Notes under the pieces: model-generated
Told to the model about the DNA's origin: nothing
Seen by the model: the letters and a program-made list of their open reading frames with translations, nothing else
Databases searched by the model: none
Shown: one piece after another, positions 25,127-33,903 of the stretch
How positions within the stretch are numbered: the stretch's first letter is position 1
Layout of the letters: every line of letters starts with the position of its first letter
Position numbers and translations under genes: made by a program
From: Micropruina sp.
GTDB taxonomy: Bacteria; Actinomycetota; Actinomycetes; Propionibacteriales; Propionibacteriaceae
Length of the DNA stretch: 64,000 nt
Direction: 5' to 3'
NCBI GenBank assembly: GCA_016716635.1
Contig: JADJVZ010000011.1
Location: 1,426,001-1,490,000, forward strand

Positions 25127-26364
25127 CGCGCACCTCCTGCGGCTTGAACGGCGGCCTGGTCAGCCGATTGGCTCAGCTGGAAGACGACGAACTCGGCCGG
25201 TTTCACCGGCGCGATACCGATCAGGGTCACGACGCGTCCGGCATCGCGGACCTCCTGCGGATTGGTCTCGGCGTCGCACTTCACGAAGAACGCCTCCTGC
25301 GGGGTCTCCCCCACCAGGGCACCGGATCGCCAGACGTTTGTGAGGAAGGCCGTGACATCGCGTCGAAGTGCCGCCCACAAGGGGTGATGGTTGGGTTCGA
25401 AGACCGCCCAGCGAGTGTTCTTCAGCACCGTTTCTTTGATCATGTTGGTGAGCCGACGGACGTTGATGTAGCGGAACTCGCTGGCCTCAGCGTCGAGCGT
25501 CCGGGCTCCCCACACGAGGATTCCCTCACCGGGGAAGAAGCGGATGCAGTTGACCCCCGCGGGGTTCAGCAGTTCCTGCTCGCCCTTGGAGACGGGCCGC
25601 ACCAGGCCGAGGGCACCCGCGACCCCCGTGTTGGCGGGCGCCTTGTGGACGCCGCGGGTGGCGTCCGTCCGGGCCCAGACCCCGGCGAGATGCCCCGAAG
25701 GCGGGGCCGTCACGTGCTGCCCGGTGATCGGGTCGGTCACGATGAGCCAGGGGTAATAGGTGGCCGCATACCCACCCTGGGCGATCGGCGGACGCAAGCC
25801 CTTGGTCACCGGCGCGGGCTGCGCAGGGGGTCCGTCACCACCGGCCGAGGGTGGTGGCGCCACAGTGCCCGTCCCCACCTGCGTGAGAAGCCCCACGTCG
25901 TCCACGTCTTCGACCGTGTCGAGGATCGCCACCCGGTCTTGCCGGAGCACGTCTTGGCAGTGGTTGATGAGGGCGTCGTAGGAGGCCGGATCGGTGAAGC
26001 CGGGCGCCGCCACGATCGCCACGTCATCGACGGCCTCCAGCAACGTGAGCCCCGTCGGCTTCTTCGCGGTGCCCGTGAGGCTGGTGCCCGCGCCGATGTT
26101 CACGACGTAGGCGCGGCTGCCCCCGTTCTGGAAGAAGCCGAACACGGCGGTGCTCAGGTGGGTGCCTGCCGTCGCATCACCGACGAAGATGCGGACGAAC
26201 TGCGTCCAGTTATCGATCGGCACGACGACATCGGCGGGGGCGGTCGGGCTGGGTGCCCGTCCGATGATGCCCAGGCTGCTGGTGCCGACCTGGCCGAAGG
26301 GTCGGGTACCACCCGGCACTTCCTCGACGTAGACCCCTGGCGCGCGGTAGTTCGGCATGGTCAT
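25123..26364 (-). CDS. contractile tail sheath protein (Pvc2-like)
   Basis: 413 residues with the conserved sheath start (YRAPGVYVEEVPGGTRP), subdomain FGFFQNGGSRAYVVNIG, and C-terminal core (NVRRLTNMIKETVLKNTRW; FEPNHHPLWAAL; FVKCDAETNPQEV; PVKPAEFVVFQLSQ). It polymerises around the tube and contracts. Normal length for the compact eCIS form. ATGA overlap with the cap gene upstream and the tube gene downstream. Confidence 0.95.
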   Translation of the reverse strand: MTMPNYRAPGVYVEEVPGGTRPFGQVGTSSLGIIGRAPSPTAPADVVVPIDNWTQFVRIFVGDATAGTHLSTAVFGFFQNGGSRAYVVNIGAGTSLTGTAKKPTGLTLLEAVDDVAIVAAPGFTDPASYDALINHCQDVLRQDRVAILDTVEDVDDVGLLTQVGTGTVAPPPSAGGDGPPAQPAPVTKGLRPPIAQGGYAATYYPWLIVTDPITGQHVTAPPSGHLAGVWARTDATRGVHKAPANTGVAGALGLVRPVSKGEQELLNPAGVNCIRFFPGEGILVWGARTLDAEASEFRYINVRRLTNMIKETVLKNTRWAVFEPNHHPLWAALRRDVTAFLTNVWRSGALVGETPQEAFFVKCDAETNPQEVRDAGRVVTLIGIAPVKPAEFVVFQLSQSADQAAVQAAGGAR

Positions 26365-26816
26365 CCCCTTTGTTGGGTGGGTGGGACGAGGCGCAATCCG
26401 GTGGATTCCGCAGGAGTTAAGGGATGGACGTCCACCACGACCTCGCGCACCGGCGGACCGGTCGGTTCGAGGACGTCCAGGCTGACTCCCACACCGATCA
26501 CCAGGCCGAAGCCGGACCGGTTCTCGGGGAGGGGGTCGAGGCGCGTGTGCGGCAGCGTCTCGGCGATGAGCAGGAGCTGCTCGGTGATATCGAAAATGGT
26601 CTCCCCGGAGGCCTCCACCGCCACCATGAGCTCGAGATCGAGCAAGGACCCGGCGCGGCGCGAGCGTCCGACGCGGGTGAGGGTGAGGGGGCTGAGCACC
26701 ACGTTCGGCTGGTCAGTGGGCATCGACGCACCTGGTCGGACGACGGCGACCTTCGCCCCCGGAATGCGGGAGAAAGCCTCAACCAGGCCGTCCAAAGCCC
26801 TCTGCGTGGCACTCAT
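26361..26816 (-). CDS. DUF4255/Pvc16-type cap protein
   Basis: 151 residues of the Pvc16 N-terminal (DUF4255) family: VVLSPLTLTRVGRSRRAG near the middle and a beta-rich second half; it caps or terminates the sheath-tube end. First gene of the operon. I see no good ribosome-binding site and no confident promoter in the AT-richer 26817-27007 gap, which contains nothing else I can name. Confidence 0.85.
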   Translation of the reverse strand: MSATQRALDGLVEAFSRIPGAKVAVVRPGASMPTDQPNVVLSPLTLTRVGRSRRAGSLLDLELMVAVEASGETIFDITEQLLLIAETLPHTRLDPLPENRSGFGLVIGVGVSLDVLEPTGPPVREVVVDVHPLTPAESTGLRLVPPTQQRG

Positions 26817-27007
26817 GGTGACACGCTGAAAAAGGAACTGAACGGTGCCATCGGACGACCTCGTTATTGGGGGGCAAATCGGACATTAGCCCTTGTGAAC
26901 CCGCACGCGATAGGGAACCCGGCGGGGTACAACTGCCCAACAATTCCATGTATTTTGGCGCCACTTTGCCGCTCAACAAAAGCCCCCTATTAGCGGGCCA
27001 ACGAGGC

Positions 27008-27673
27008 TCAGTCGCGGTCTTCCCACGTGCACAGGCACACCGCATTGCCCTCGGGATCGGCGAGCACCCAAAACGCCCGGGCCTCGCGGTCGTAGAGCAG
27101 CGACCCCCCGACGGCCAGGGCGGCGGCACGTCGTGCGTCGGCCACGTCGTGGGGCACGGCGATGTCGAAGTGGATCCGGTTGTGCTTGGAGCGCGGGGTC
27201 TCCAGTTGCTGGAACCAAATGGTGGGGCCCTGGTCGCGCGGATCGACGATCGGATCCGTGGGACCGGCCGGCTGACCCTCGTCGTCGTAGTCGAGCAGCG
27301 CCTTCCAGAAGGGCCGGATCGCCGCCGCGTCCATGGTGCCGATAGCGATTTCCATCATCTGGGTGCCGGAGGGCTCGCAGCGCCAGCCTCGAGCGGTCAG
27401 CGCGCGGGTGAGTCGCTCCACGAGCTCGACATCGAAGGGGGTCACGTAGCCCAGCGACCGGCTGCGCACCGACGCGATCACCCGATCGGCCCGAATATCG
27501 AGCCAAAGATGCTCATCGGCGTCCGCACCCGCCTCGGCAGTGACCAGCGCGGCGACCTGCATGGCCTCGGCCAATGACCGAACCGGGACGTCGGTCCGCG
27601 CCAGGTGGTTGAGGTATCGCCAGCCGTGGCCGCTCACGCCGTCGGAGGCCTCGGTTCTGGTCAGTTTGTCCAT
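27008..27673 (-). CDS. VOC-domain protein, paralogue 2
   Basis: 221 residues with the same two-part plan as the gene at 2183-2779: PCD-like N-terminal part (YVTPFDVELVERL) and VOC C-terminal part (AIRPFWKALLDY, RIHFDIAVPHDVADARR, AFWVLADPEGNAVCLC). The start is set at ATG 27673, with GAGGGA 9 bases upstream. A longer frame to 27787 is the spurious translation of the tRNA-Leu gene. Function unknown. Confidence 0.8.
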   Translation of the reverse strand: MDKLTRTEASDGVSGHGWRYLNHLARTDVPVRSLAEAMQVAALVTAEAGADADEHLWLDIRADRVIASVRSRSLGYVTPFDVELVERLTRALTARGWRCEPSGTQMMEIAIGTMDAAAIRPFWKALLDYDDEGQPAGPTDPIVDPRDQGPTIWFQQLETPRSKHNRIHFDIAVPHDVADARRAAALAVGGSLLYDREARAFWVLADPEGNAVCLCTWEDRD

Positions 27674-27711
27674 GCGCGCGTCCCTCATTGGCCGAGCGTA
27701 CGCGCTGCCGG

Positions 27712-27793
27712 TACCGAAGAAGGGACTTGAACCCTCACGCCTTGCGGCACAGGAACCTAAATCCTGCGTGTCTGCCAATTCCACCACTTCGGC
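27712..27793 (-). tRNA. tRNA-Leu(UAG)
   Basis: An 82-base class II tRNA on the minus strand: acceptor GCCGAAG pairs with CTTCGGT (G-U at the end), D-loop with TGGCAGAC, anticodon stem CAGGA/TCCTG around loop TTTAGGT (anticodon TAG), a short variable arm, and T-loop GGTTCAAGTCC. CCA is not encoded. It separates the injection-system side from the core genes and could have served as an integration site, though no att repeat was found. Confidence 0.93.
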
Positions 27794-27806
27794 TAGCCGG
27801 ACCAGT

Positions 27807-28403
27807 CTAGAGGGTCAGGCTCGACGGCAAGGGGGTGGTCAGTATGTCGTCGGCACCGCGGAGTGCCTGGACGACCTCTGGGGCGGGCGAGGCATAGAGG
27901 CGCGGATAGTCGCACTCGCCGACACTCTCGTCGATTGGAAAGGCGAGGCGCTCGACGTCGAGCGAGAACTGGGCATCGATCCCCATCTTGTTGCCACGCG
28001 GGTCCTGTCGATGCCAGGCGCCGTCCAACCAGAGCGCAACGAGGCCATGAACAACAAACCCCTCGTGTGGGTTCCCGAGGCGCTGGTAACACAATCCAGC
28101 GGGGACACCTTGAGAGCGAAGCAACGCTGCAAGCAGGACGGACTTCGCGTAGCAGAGCCCTACTCGTTCGCGAAGGACCTCGCCTGCGGCAAGAGTCACG
28201 CGCGAATCCTGCCCATCGTAGGAGTGACCGACGTTGTCCCTGACCCAATCGAAGGCGGCCCGCGCGAAGTCCACATCCGCGGAATGCTCGGCCCGCAACT
28301 CGGTGGCTAGCCTCCTGACCGCTGGGTGGGCACTCTGCACCAGGTCGTCGTTGCCCAGAAACAAACTGGCATCGTCCGAAACGAACACGATTTCTCCCCT
28401 CAC
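27807..28403 (-). CDS. transglutaminase-like protein
   Basis: 198 residues with the transglutaminase-core triad pattern: RVGLCYAKSVLLAALL (Cys), VHGLVALWLDGAWHRQDPRG (His, Asp). The start is GTG at 28403, overlapping the NRDE gene stop (GTGA); the open frame to 28571 is noise. Proteins of this short cytoplasmic type are often peptidase-like; substrate unknown. Confidence 0.8.
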   Translation of the reverse strand: MRGEIVFVSDDASLFLGNDDLVQSAHPAVRRLATELRAEHSADVDFARAAFDWVRDNVGHSYDGQDSRVTLAAGEVLRERVGLCYAKSVLLAALLRSQGVPAGLCYQRLGNPHEGFVVHGLVALWLDGAWHRQDPRGNKMGIDAQFSLDVERLAFPIDESVGECDYPRLYASPAPEVVQALRGADDILTTPLPSSLTL

Positions 28404-29071
28404 CCCGGTCCGATGGGCACCCACGGGAGCGGGTCGGCGGGCAGGGGCATGGCGACGTGGGCTTCGAGACCGTCCTGCCAAAGTCGGACGGCCGTCACGC
28501 CGACGGTGCCGTACCAGCGGCCCTCGAACTGGCGCGGGGGCATGACCGCGGCCTTCATCACGGGCTCCCACGAGCGTGGATCCGAGTCAATTTGGGTTGT
28601 CTTCAGGGCTTCGTGGACAGCTGCGGCCCGTTCGTCGAAGGGGACGTCCAGGCCGGCGTTCACCAGGACGTGATCCCCCGAGGTCAGGCGCGTGTGAGAG
28701 GCCTCGCCGTCGACCCAGCCGCGGACGTCAGCGCCGTCGAAGCGCGCGTTCACCAGGTAGAAGGGTGCCGTCCGACGCAGTTCGTCCGGGCTGCGGAAGC
28801 GACCGCGCAGGGCGTCCAAGGGGAGAAACCCACGGGTGAGCAGCGCAGGGTTGGGCGGCTCCGGCGGACCATTGACGACGCACGCGAGCCGTCCGTCGAA
28901 GTCCAGCGCCGCGGCGGTGCCACCGGCCTGCAGATCCTGCGAGCCGTACACCCGCGCACCATTGTCGGGCCACCACGGCCCATACCCCGTCGTCGGACGA
29001 TCGAGCAGCTCATCGCGGACCAGCAGTGCCCACAGCGTGGTGGGCATGAAGCGCAGAACGACGGTGCACAT
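28400..29071 (-). CDS. NRDE family protein
   Basis: 223 residues. Starts MCTVVLRF, with an N-terminal cysteine and the family motif variant VRDELLDRPTTGYGPWWPD, and later FYLVNARFDGADVR and VLVNAGLDVP. This matches the NRDE/TANGO2-like (COG3332) family, Ntn-hydrolase-like proteins of unsettled role linked to heme or lipid handling. Coupled to the transglutaminase gene; divergent from the heme peroxidase. Confidence 0.75.
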   Translation of the reverse strand: MCTVVLRFMPTTLWALLVRDELLDRPTTGYGPWWPDNGARVYGSQDLQAGGTAAALDFDGRLACVVNGPPEPPNPALLTRGFLPLDALRGRFRSPDELRRTAPFYLVNARFDGADVRGWVDGEASHTRLTSGDHVLVNAGLDVPFDERAAAVHEALKTTQIDSDPRSWEPVMKAAVMPPRQFEGRWYGTVGVTAVRLWQDGLEAHVAMPLPADPLPWVPIGPG

Positions 29072-29145
29072 GGCCGAATGGTCCTTCCTCGAGAGCGGGC
29101 CATCTCATGCCTCGCCGCTTACCCGAACGAGTGTGACAATGCCGT

Positions 29146-30027
29146 ATGGCCACCTTTGTTTTACCCCAAACCGGCGTCTTCGCGCTGGGCACCCCCATCC
29201 AAACGTTCTACGAGTTCGACCTCGCCGAGCCCCGCCCCGACGCGGCGACGCTGCTCAACGTCGTCCGGTCGCTGATCGTGGGGGTGAAGACCGGGCAAGG
29301 CAGCAACGTCGTGGTCGGCGTGCGTCCGAGCCTGCTGGCCACCATCCTCCCCGCGCAGTGCCCGAGCGGCGTCCACGACTTCGACGCGGACGTCGTGGGC
29401 GACGATGGCTTCACGATGCCCGCGACCCAGCACGACCTTGTGGTGTGGGTGCAGTCCGGACGCCTCGACGCGGCCTTCGACGAGGGCCGGCGCGTCCTTG
29501 GCCTGGTGGCGCCCATCGCGACCCTCAAGCACGAGAACCGCGGCTGGAACTACCACGGCAACATCGACCTCACCGGCTTCGTCGACGGCACGGAGAACCC
29601 GGCGATCGTCCCAGCCGCGGAGATTTGCCTGGTGCCGGACGAGCCCGGACGGGGCGCCTCGATCCTGTTGCTGCAAGCCTGGCGGCACGACATGGCGGCC
29701 TGGGAGGCGGCCGGCGACAAGGTTCAAAGCGAGGCGATCGGCCGCGACAAGGCCACGGACGACGAGCTCTTCCCCAAGCCCGCGAACGCGCACAACGCCC
29801 GCACTGATCAGGACGAGGTCGGCAAGATCCTGCGCAAGAACGTGCCCATCGGCGGTGCCACCGACCCCGGCACCCTGTTCATCGGCCTCTGCGCCAAGCA
29901 GTCGACCCTGCACACGATGCTGCAGCGCATGGCGGGCATGAACGGCGAGCCGCGCGACGCCCTCACCTACTACACGACCGCGACCACCGGCGCCTACTAC
30001 GTGCTCCCGGCGCTCACTGATCTCTAG
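29146..30027 (+). CDS. Dyp-type heme peroxidase
   Basis: 293 residues of the YfeX-like class. The catalytic GxxDG motif is GFVDGTENP (~147-155); QAWRHDMAAW, the putative proximal histidine segment PANAHNARTD, the arginine before NVPIG, and C-terminal YYVLPALTDL complete the family pattern. No Tat signal, so it is cytoplasmic or encapsulated elsewhere; no encapsulin gene is nearby. Likely oxidises dyes, porphyrins or phenolics with H2O2. Confidence 0.9.
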   Translation: MATFVLPQTGVFALGTPIQTFYEFDLAEPRPDAATLLNVVRSLIVGVKTGQGSNVVVGVRPSLLATILPAQCPSGVHDFDADVVGDDGFTMPATQHDLVVWVQSGRLDAAFDEGRRVLGLVAPIATLKHENRGWNYHGNIDLTGFVDGTENPAIVPAAEICLVPDEPGRGASILLLQAWRHDMAAWEAAGDKVQSEAIGRDKATDDELFPKPANAHNARTDQDEVGKILRKNVPIGGATDPGTLFIGLCAKQSTLHTMLQRMAGMNGEPRDALTYYTTATTGAYYVLPALTDL

Positions 30028-30035
30028 TTGTTGCT

Positions 30036-30064
30036 GGCCAGGAGGTTGTTGTCGGGGCCTGGCC
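30036..30064. terminator. candidate bidirectional hairpin
   Basis: GGCCAGG (30036-30042) and CCTGGCC (30058-30064) form a perfect 7-base stem with a 15-base loop between the ends of two convergent genes (Dyp peroxidase and TetR). No U-tract follows, so it is at best an actinobacterial-style terminator. Confidence 0.35.
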
Positions 30065-30081
30065 TCGCGGGCTGAGCCGGG

Positions 30082-30657
30082 TCATTGGAGTATGCGGTCG
30101 ACGAACTCATCGATGGCGGCGTCGACGGATAGTCCGGTATCGATGGGCGTGGTGAGGTGATCGAGCATGAGCCCGTCGATGGCGTAGTGAAACAGGGCGA
30201 TCTCGGACCGCCCCCCTGGCAGGCCAGCGCCGTCGTTGAATCTGACATCCTCCTCGAAAGCTCGCTGTCGCCACGCCCCAAGCGCCTTGGCGACGGCAGG
30301 ACGCCGTGCGGCTTCTAGCCGCAGCTCGAAGAGCGCGAGTGACACGTGCGGGTCAACACTGAGTCGCCGGACGACGTCACGCAGGTATTCGGCGAAAAGC
30401 TCCCGGTCGGGAGTCCGAGCAGTGCGTGAAGAAGCAGCCTCGGGTTCGGGTGTGAGTCTCTCTCCGATGCGGTCGACGAGCGCGGAGATGAGATCGTCGC
30501 GGGTCGGGAAGTAGTTCGAGGCAGTGCCGCGCGGCGTGCGGGCGGCGGCGTCAACAGCACGGTGAGTGAGGCCGCGGGCTCCTTGCTCGGCCAGCACTCG
30601 GATCCCGGCGTCGGCGAGAGTGGAGCGTCGTTCGTCGTTGCGAGCCATGTCGCCCAT
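30082..30657 (-). CDS. TetR-family regulator
   Basis: 191 residues (or 188 from ATG 30648). N-terminal HTH: ADAGIRVLAEQGARGLTHRA, then GTASNYFPTRDDLISALV. The C-terminal ligand domain is helical and typical. Divergent from a DHFR-like reductase gene with a palindrome between them, so it probably represses that gene and itself. Confidence 0.9.
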   Translation of the reverse strand: MGDMARNDERRSTLADAGIRVLAEQGARGLTHRAVDAAARTPRGTASNYFPTRDDLISALVDRIGERLTPEPEAASSRTARTPDRELFAEYLRDVVRRLSVDPHVSLALFELRLEAARRPAVAKALGAWRQRAFEEDVRFNDGAGLPGGRSEIALFHYAIDGLMLDHLTTPIDTGLSVDAAIDEFVDRILQ

Positions 30658-30692
30658 GCTAGCTAAACCACGACTCCTGTTGTACTTTAACT

Positions 30693-30706
30693 ACGACATG
30701 TGTCGT
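30693..30706. promoter_or_regulatory. candidate TetR operator
   Basis: ACGACA-TG-TGTCGT, a 6-base inverted repeat with a 2-base centre between the tetR-type gene and the reductase gene, close to AT-rich promoter sequence (TTGTACTTTAACT). Position and symmetry fit a TetR site. Confidence 0.6.
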
Positions 30707-30719
30707 GATTGGAGATGCT

Positions 30720-31295
30720 ATGAGGAACCTCGTCTACTACGTCGCCGTCAGCATCGACGGATACATCGCTGACCCGACGGGCGGGTTCGATGCGTTCCTG
30801 GTCGAAGGTGACCATGCGTCGGTCGTGTTCGGGGAGTACGCGGATGCGCTGCCGGTGCACGCGCATGCGGCGCTGGGAATTGAACCGCCGAAAACGCGAT
30901 TCGACACGGTGATCATGGGGTGGAACACGCTCACCCCCGCCCTCAATCTCGGAATCTCAAGCCCCTACCCCCATCTGCGTCAGATCGTTGCGAGCCGCCA
31001 CCCACGCGACGTCGACCCGGCAATCACCGTTACTGACGATCCCCTCGCCATGGTCCGCAGCCTGAAGCGGGAAGACGGTTTGGACGTCTGGGTCTGCGGT
31101 GGTGGCGAGCTCGCAGGTTCGCTTCTGTCGGAGATTGACCGCCTCGTCATCAAGCGCCACCCCGTCGTTTTCGGCGCTGGCATTCCCCTGTTCGGCAACG
31201 CCCCCTACGATCCGCACGCGTTCGCTTTGACCGGAACCCGCTCCTTCGAGTCGGGTGTCGTGATCGAGGAATACGACTCCAGCGGCCGAGCGTGA
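30720..31295 (+). CDS. DHFR-family reductase (RibD C-like)
   Basis: 191 residues from ATG 30720 with a GGAG site 5 bases upstream. Motifs of the stand-alone RibD_C/DHFR-like family: LVYYVAVSIDGYIADPTGG, FDTVIMGWNTL, IVASRHPRD, VWVCGGGELAGSLLSEID, FGAGIPLF. Such proteins bind NADPH; substrate unknown. Controlled by the divergent TetR. Not the housekeeping folA, which is at 32680-33186. Confidence 0.85.
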   Translation: MRNLVYYVAVSIDGYIADPTGGFDAFLVEGDHASVVFGEYADALPVHAHAALGIEPPKTRFDTVIMGWNTLTPALNLGISSPYPHLRQIVASRHPRDVDPAITVTDDPLAMVRSLKREDGLDVWVCGGGELAGSLLSEIDRLVIKRHPVVFGAGIPLFGNAPYDPHAFALTGTRSFESGVVIEEYDSSGRA

Positions 31296-31354
31296 GCACC
31301 GTGACCACGCGGAGGCCAGCGCACACCAACGCTCCCTCTGACGCCTGAAGGCCG

Positions 31355-32680
31355 CTACATCGAGACTGTCGGCCGCTCGTAACGGTGCAGGTCCGCATCG
31401 TCGATGGCGAAGGTCCGGACGGGGCCGGGGCCGGTGTCGCGGGTTTCGAAACGGACGGTGACGCGGCCGAGCCCGGAGCCCCAGACCCAGCCCTGGCCGA
31501 GGGTGTCGTGGACGACGTCTTGCCCGGCGTACCAGCCGCTGCCCCGCCGCGGCGCCGCCCCGGACACCTCGCGCACGGTGTCGTCGGTCACCTTGCCGCC
31601 GCCCACATCGAGGTCGAAGAGCGCCTCCTGCGCGACGTCGGTGAACCCGGCGACGCCGACGCCGAGCAGCCGCACGCCCGCGCTGTGATCCACGCCGCGC
31701 AAGAGCTCGGTGGCGACCGCGGCGATCACCTCGGGGCGATCCGTGGCGCCGTCCAAGGTCCGCGAGCGGGTATACGTCGTGAAATCGGGCAGGCGGACCT
31801 TGAGCTGGATCGTCCGCGCGAACCAGCCGTGCGCAGTGACCCGCTCGGCGACGGTGCCGGCATCGCGGACGATGATCCCGGCCAACTCGGCGTCGTCGGT
31901 GATGTCGATCTGGAAGGTGTCCTCCACCGAGATCGACTTGGTCTCGCGCTCGGCGCTCACCGGACGATCGTCCCGGGCGTGGGCGAGCGCGTGCAGGTTC
32001 TCCCCCATCGCCTTGCCCAACTCCCGCACGAGCTCTTTGACGCTCAACGCTTGGACATCGGCGACGGTGGCCACTCCCAGTTTCGACAGTCGATCCATGG
32101 TGGCCGGACCGACGCCCGGGATGGCCCGGGCGGGCAGCGGAGCGATGGTGGCAACCTCGCTGCCGGGAGCCACGAGATGTTGGCCGTTCGGTTTGGCGAG
32201 TTCCGAGGCGACCTTGGCCATGAACTTCGACGACCCCATGCCCACCGAGGCGGTGAGTCCCCCCGTGGCCTCAGTCAGGCGGGAGCGTAGATCCGCGGCG
32301 AGGGCCTCGATCGCGTCGGCTTCCAGGGAGCGGTTGGGGTCAGTCGCGAGGTCGACGAAGGCCTCGTCCAGGCTCAACGGCTCGACCAGCGGCGACAGTT
32401 CCCGCAGCAGGCCCATGACGATGTCGGACGCCTCGCGGTACGCCCCGAAGCGTCCGCCGAGATAGGCCGCGTTCGGGCACTTGCGACGGGCTTCCGCCGT
32501 CGGCATCGCCGAGTGGACGCCGAACACCCGCGCCTCGTACGACGCGGTCGAGACCACCCCCCGCAGGCCGATGCCCCCGACGATGACGGGTTTTCCGCGT
32601 AGGGAGGGTTTGTCCCGCTGCTCGACGGAGGCGAAGAACGCGTCCAGATCGAGGTGCAGGATCGAGGCGGTCGAGCGCAT
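31355..32680 (-). CDS. dinB: DNA polymerase IV
   Basis: 441 residues, Y-family. Palm motifs LDLDAFFASVEQ and LSLDEAFVDLA carry the catalytic acids; SSKFMAKVASELAKPNG and ARAIPGVGPATMDRLSKLG (HhH) follow; the little-finger domain contains SVEDTFQ. The C-terminal ~90 residues are an extra, less conserved tail (WYAGQDVVHDTLGQGWVWG) seen in actinobacterial DinB. Low-fidelity translesion synthesis. Overlaps the folA stop by one base, an unusual partner. Confidence 0.95.
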   Translation of the reverse strand: MRSTASILHLDLDAFFASVEQRDKPSLRGKPVIVGGIGLRGVVSTASYEARVFGVHSAMPTAEARRKCPNAAYLGGRFGAYREASDIVMGLLRELSPLVEPLSLDEAFVDLATDPNRSLEADAIEALAADLRSRLTEATGGLTASVGMGSSKFMAKVASELAKPNGQHLVAPGSEVATIAPLPARAIPGVGPATMDRLSKLGVATVADVQALSVKELVRELGKAMGENLHALAHARDDRPVSAERETKSISVEDTFQIDITDDAELAGIIVRDAGTVAERVTAHGWFARTIQLKVRLPDFTTYTRSRTLDGATDRPEVIAAVATELLRGVDHSAGVRLLGVGVAGFTDVAQEALFDLDVGGGKVTDDTVREVSGAAPRRGSGWYAGQDVVHDTLGQGWVWGSGLGRVTVRFETRDTGPGPVRTFAIDDADLHRYERPTVSM

Positions 32681-33186
32681 CAGCGCCGAACGTAGATGAC
32701 GAAGTCGAAGCCCGTTCGCGGCTCGCGGGATTCCTCGACCCAGACCTCCGGATCGATGGCGGGGAAGAAGGCGTCCCCCTCGGGCTCAGCGTCGACCTCG
32801 GTGATGTCGAGGCGGGTCAGACGTGGCCAGGCGAGCTTGTAGACCTCGGCGCCTCCGCCGATGTAGACCGGCAGTTGCGGATCAGCGACGGCCAGCGCCT
32901 CGTCCAGGGTGGAGACCCACACCGCGGAGGTCCCGGGCGCCAACGCCCCCGGATGCTGCGCGCGAAACGCCTGCTCGGCCCCGTCCGGATCACGCGTCAA
33001 CACGATGGACGCCCGCCCCGGCAGCGGCTTGCCGATGCCGTCGAACGTCCGCCGCCCCATGATGAGCGAGGTGCCCTTGGTGACGGCTTTGAACCGCTTC
33101 CAATCCTCCGGCAGGTGCCACGGGATGTCGTTCGCACTGCCGATGACGCCGTTCCGCGCGACGGCGGCGATTGCGGTGAGCTCCAT
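32680..33186 (-). CDS. folA: dihydrofolate reductase
   Basis: 168 residues from ATG 33186. MELTAIAAVARNGVIGSAND, PWHLPEDWKRFK (catalytic acid region), SLIMGRRTFDGIGKPLPGR, and VYIGGGAEVYKLA are textbook DHFR. Reduces dihydrofolate to tetrahydrofolate. It is paired with dinB rather than with thyA, which lies 2.5 kb away on the same strand. Confidence 0.95.
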   Translation of the reverse strand: MELTAIAAVARNGVIGSANDIPWHLPEDWKRFKAVTKGTSLIMGRRTFDGIGKPLPGRASIVLTRDPDGAEQAFRAQHPGALAPGTSAVWVSTLDEALAVADPQLPVYIGGGAEVYKLAWPRLTRLDITEVDAEPEGDAFFPAIDPEVWVEESREPRTGFDFVIYVRR

Positions 33187-33281
33187 GGCCCCCACCCTAG
33201 TTAAGAATCCTGATTCCGTGACGTCGCAGACTTCCTGACGACATCCAGCAAGTCAGGGCGTCACAAACGTCGAACCGGTGG

Positions 33282-33287
33282 TATATT
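33282..33287 (+). promoter_or_regulatory. -10 element, leaderless start
   Basis: TATATT ends 7 bases before the ATG at 33295, so transcription should begin at or next to the start codon. No clear -35 was found. Confidence 0.45.
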
Positions 33288-33294
33288 TTCCGGC

Positions 33295-33903
33295 ATGAAA
33301 CCCTATCCGCTTGCGTCTGACGTAGTCAGCGACCTTGGCCAAGAGTTCCTGCGAGCCTTCGTTGAGGCCGTTGAAGGTGCCGAGCGGGATCGTCTTGATC
33401 ATATGGCAGAGCATCCTGACTGGTACGGCACCTACCTGCAGCGTCACGTGGCGTCCTTCCTCCACGAGCGAATCTGGGGGCGGTTGCTGCCCACGCTGAG
33501 CGGGATGGCAGGGGTGACGATGATCGACTTGGAGCCGGAGCGCAGCGTCGCGATCGGGAGCCGGTACCACGTTCGTTTCAAGCGGCATCGGATCGACGGT
33601 GCGATCAGCACCTTCCGCACGGACAGTGCACTTCGGTTCTGGAGCAACCGTGTCGAGCCTCTCTCGCCTGACATGGAGGTCTGGTCGCTTGCCTTGGGCT
33701 ACCTATGGGATGACGACCGCATCCAGTACCCACTGATTTCGCTCCGCGAGTCGATGGACAAGATCGTGTGGGTCCGTCCCCTCCAGGTCGCTGCCGACGG
33801 GGCAGGCGGGCAAGAGGTGACCGCGCTCACGGTCGAGACCGTGGACCTGCCGGACTTCGACCTCACCACGTTGACCGACGAGGACATTGCCGAGGCGGAA
33901 TGA
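33295..33903 (+). CDS. hypothetical partner of XRE-ImmA gene
   Basis: 202 residues, acidic, alpha/beta, cytoplasmic; distinctive pieces are HPDWYGTYLQRHVASFLHERIWG and RYHVRFKRHRIDGAIS. No family recognised. Its stop overlaps by 4 bases the ATG of the HTH-metallopeptidase regulator, so the two are made together. Such two-gene units resemble toxin-antitoxin or phage-derived regulatory pairs, but function is not shown. Confidence 0.55.
   Translation: MKPYPLASDVVSDLGQEFLRAFVEAVEGAERDRLDHMAEHPDWYGTYLQRHVASFLHERIWGRLLPTLSGMAGVTMIDLEPERSVAIGSRYHVRFKRHRIDGAISTFRTDSALRFWSNRVEPLSPDMEVWSLALGYLWDDDRIQYPLISLRESMDKIVWVRPLQVAADGAGGQEVTALTVETVDLPDFDLTTLTDEDIAEAE

Noticed and set aside
27674..27787. N-terminal extension of the second VOC gene
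   Set aside because: It is the well-known spurious translation of a tRNA gene (begins MVELADTQDLGS); the tRNA-Leu occupies 27712-27793 and a good ribosome-binding site precedes ATG 27673.
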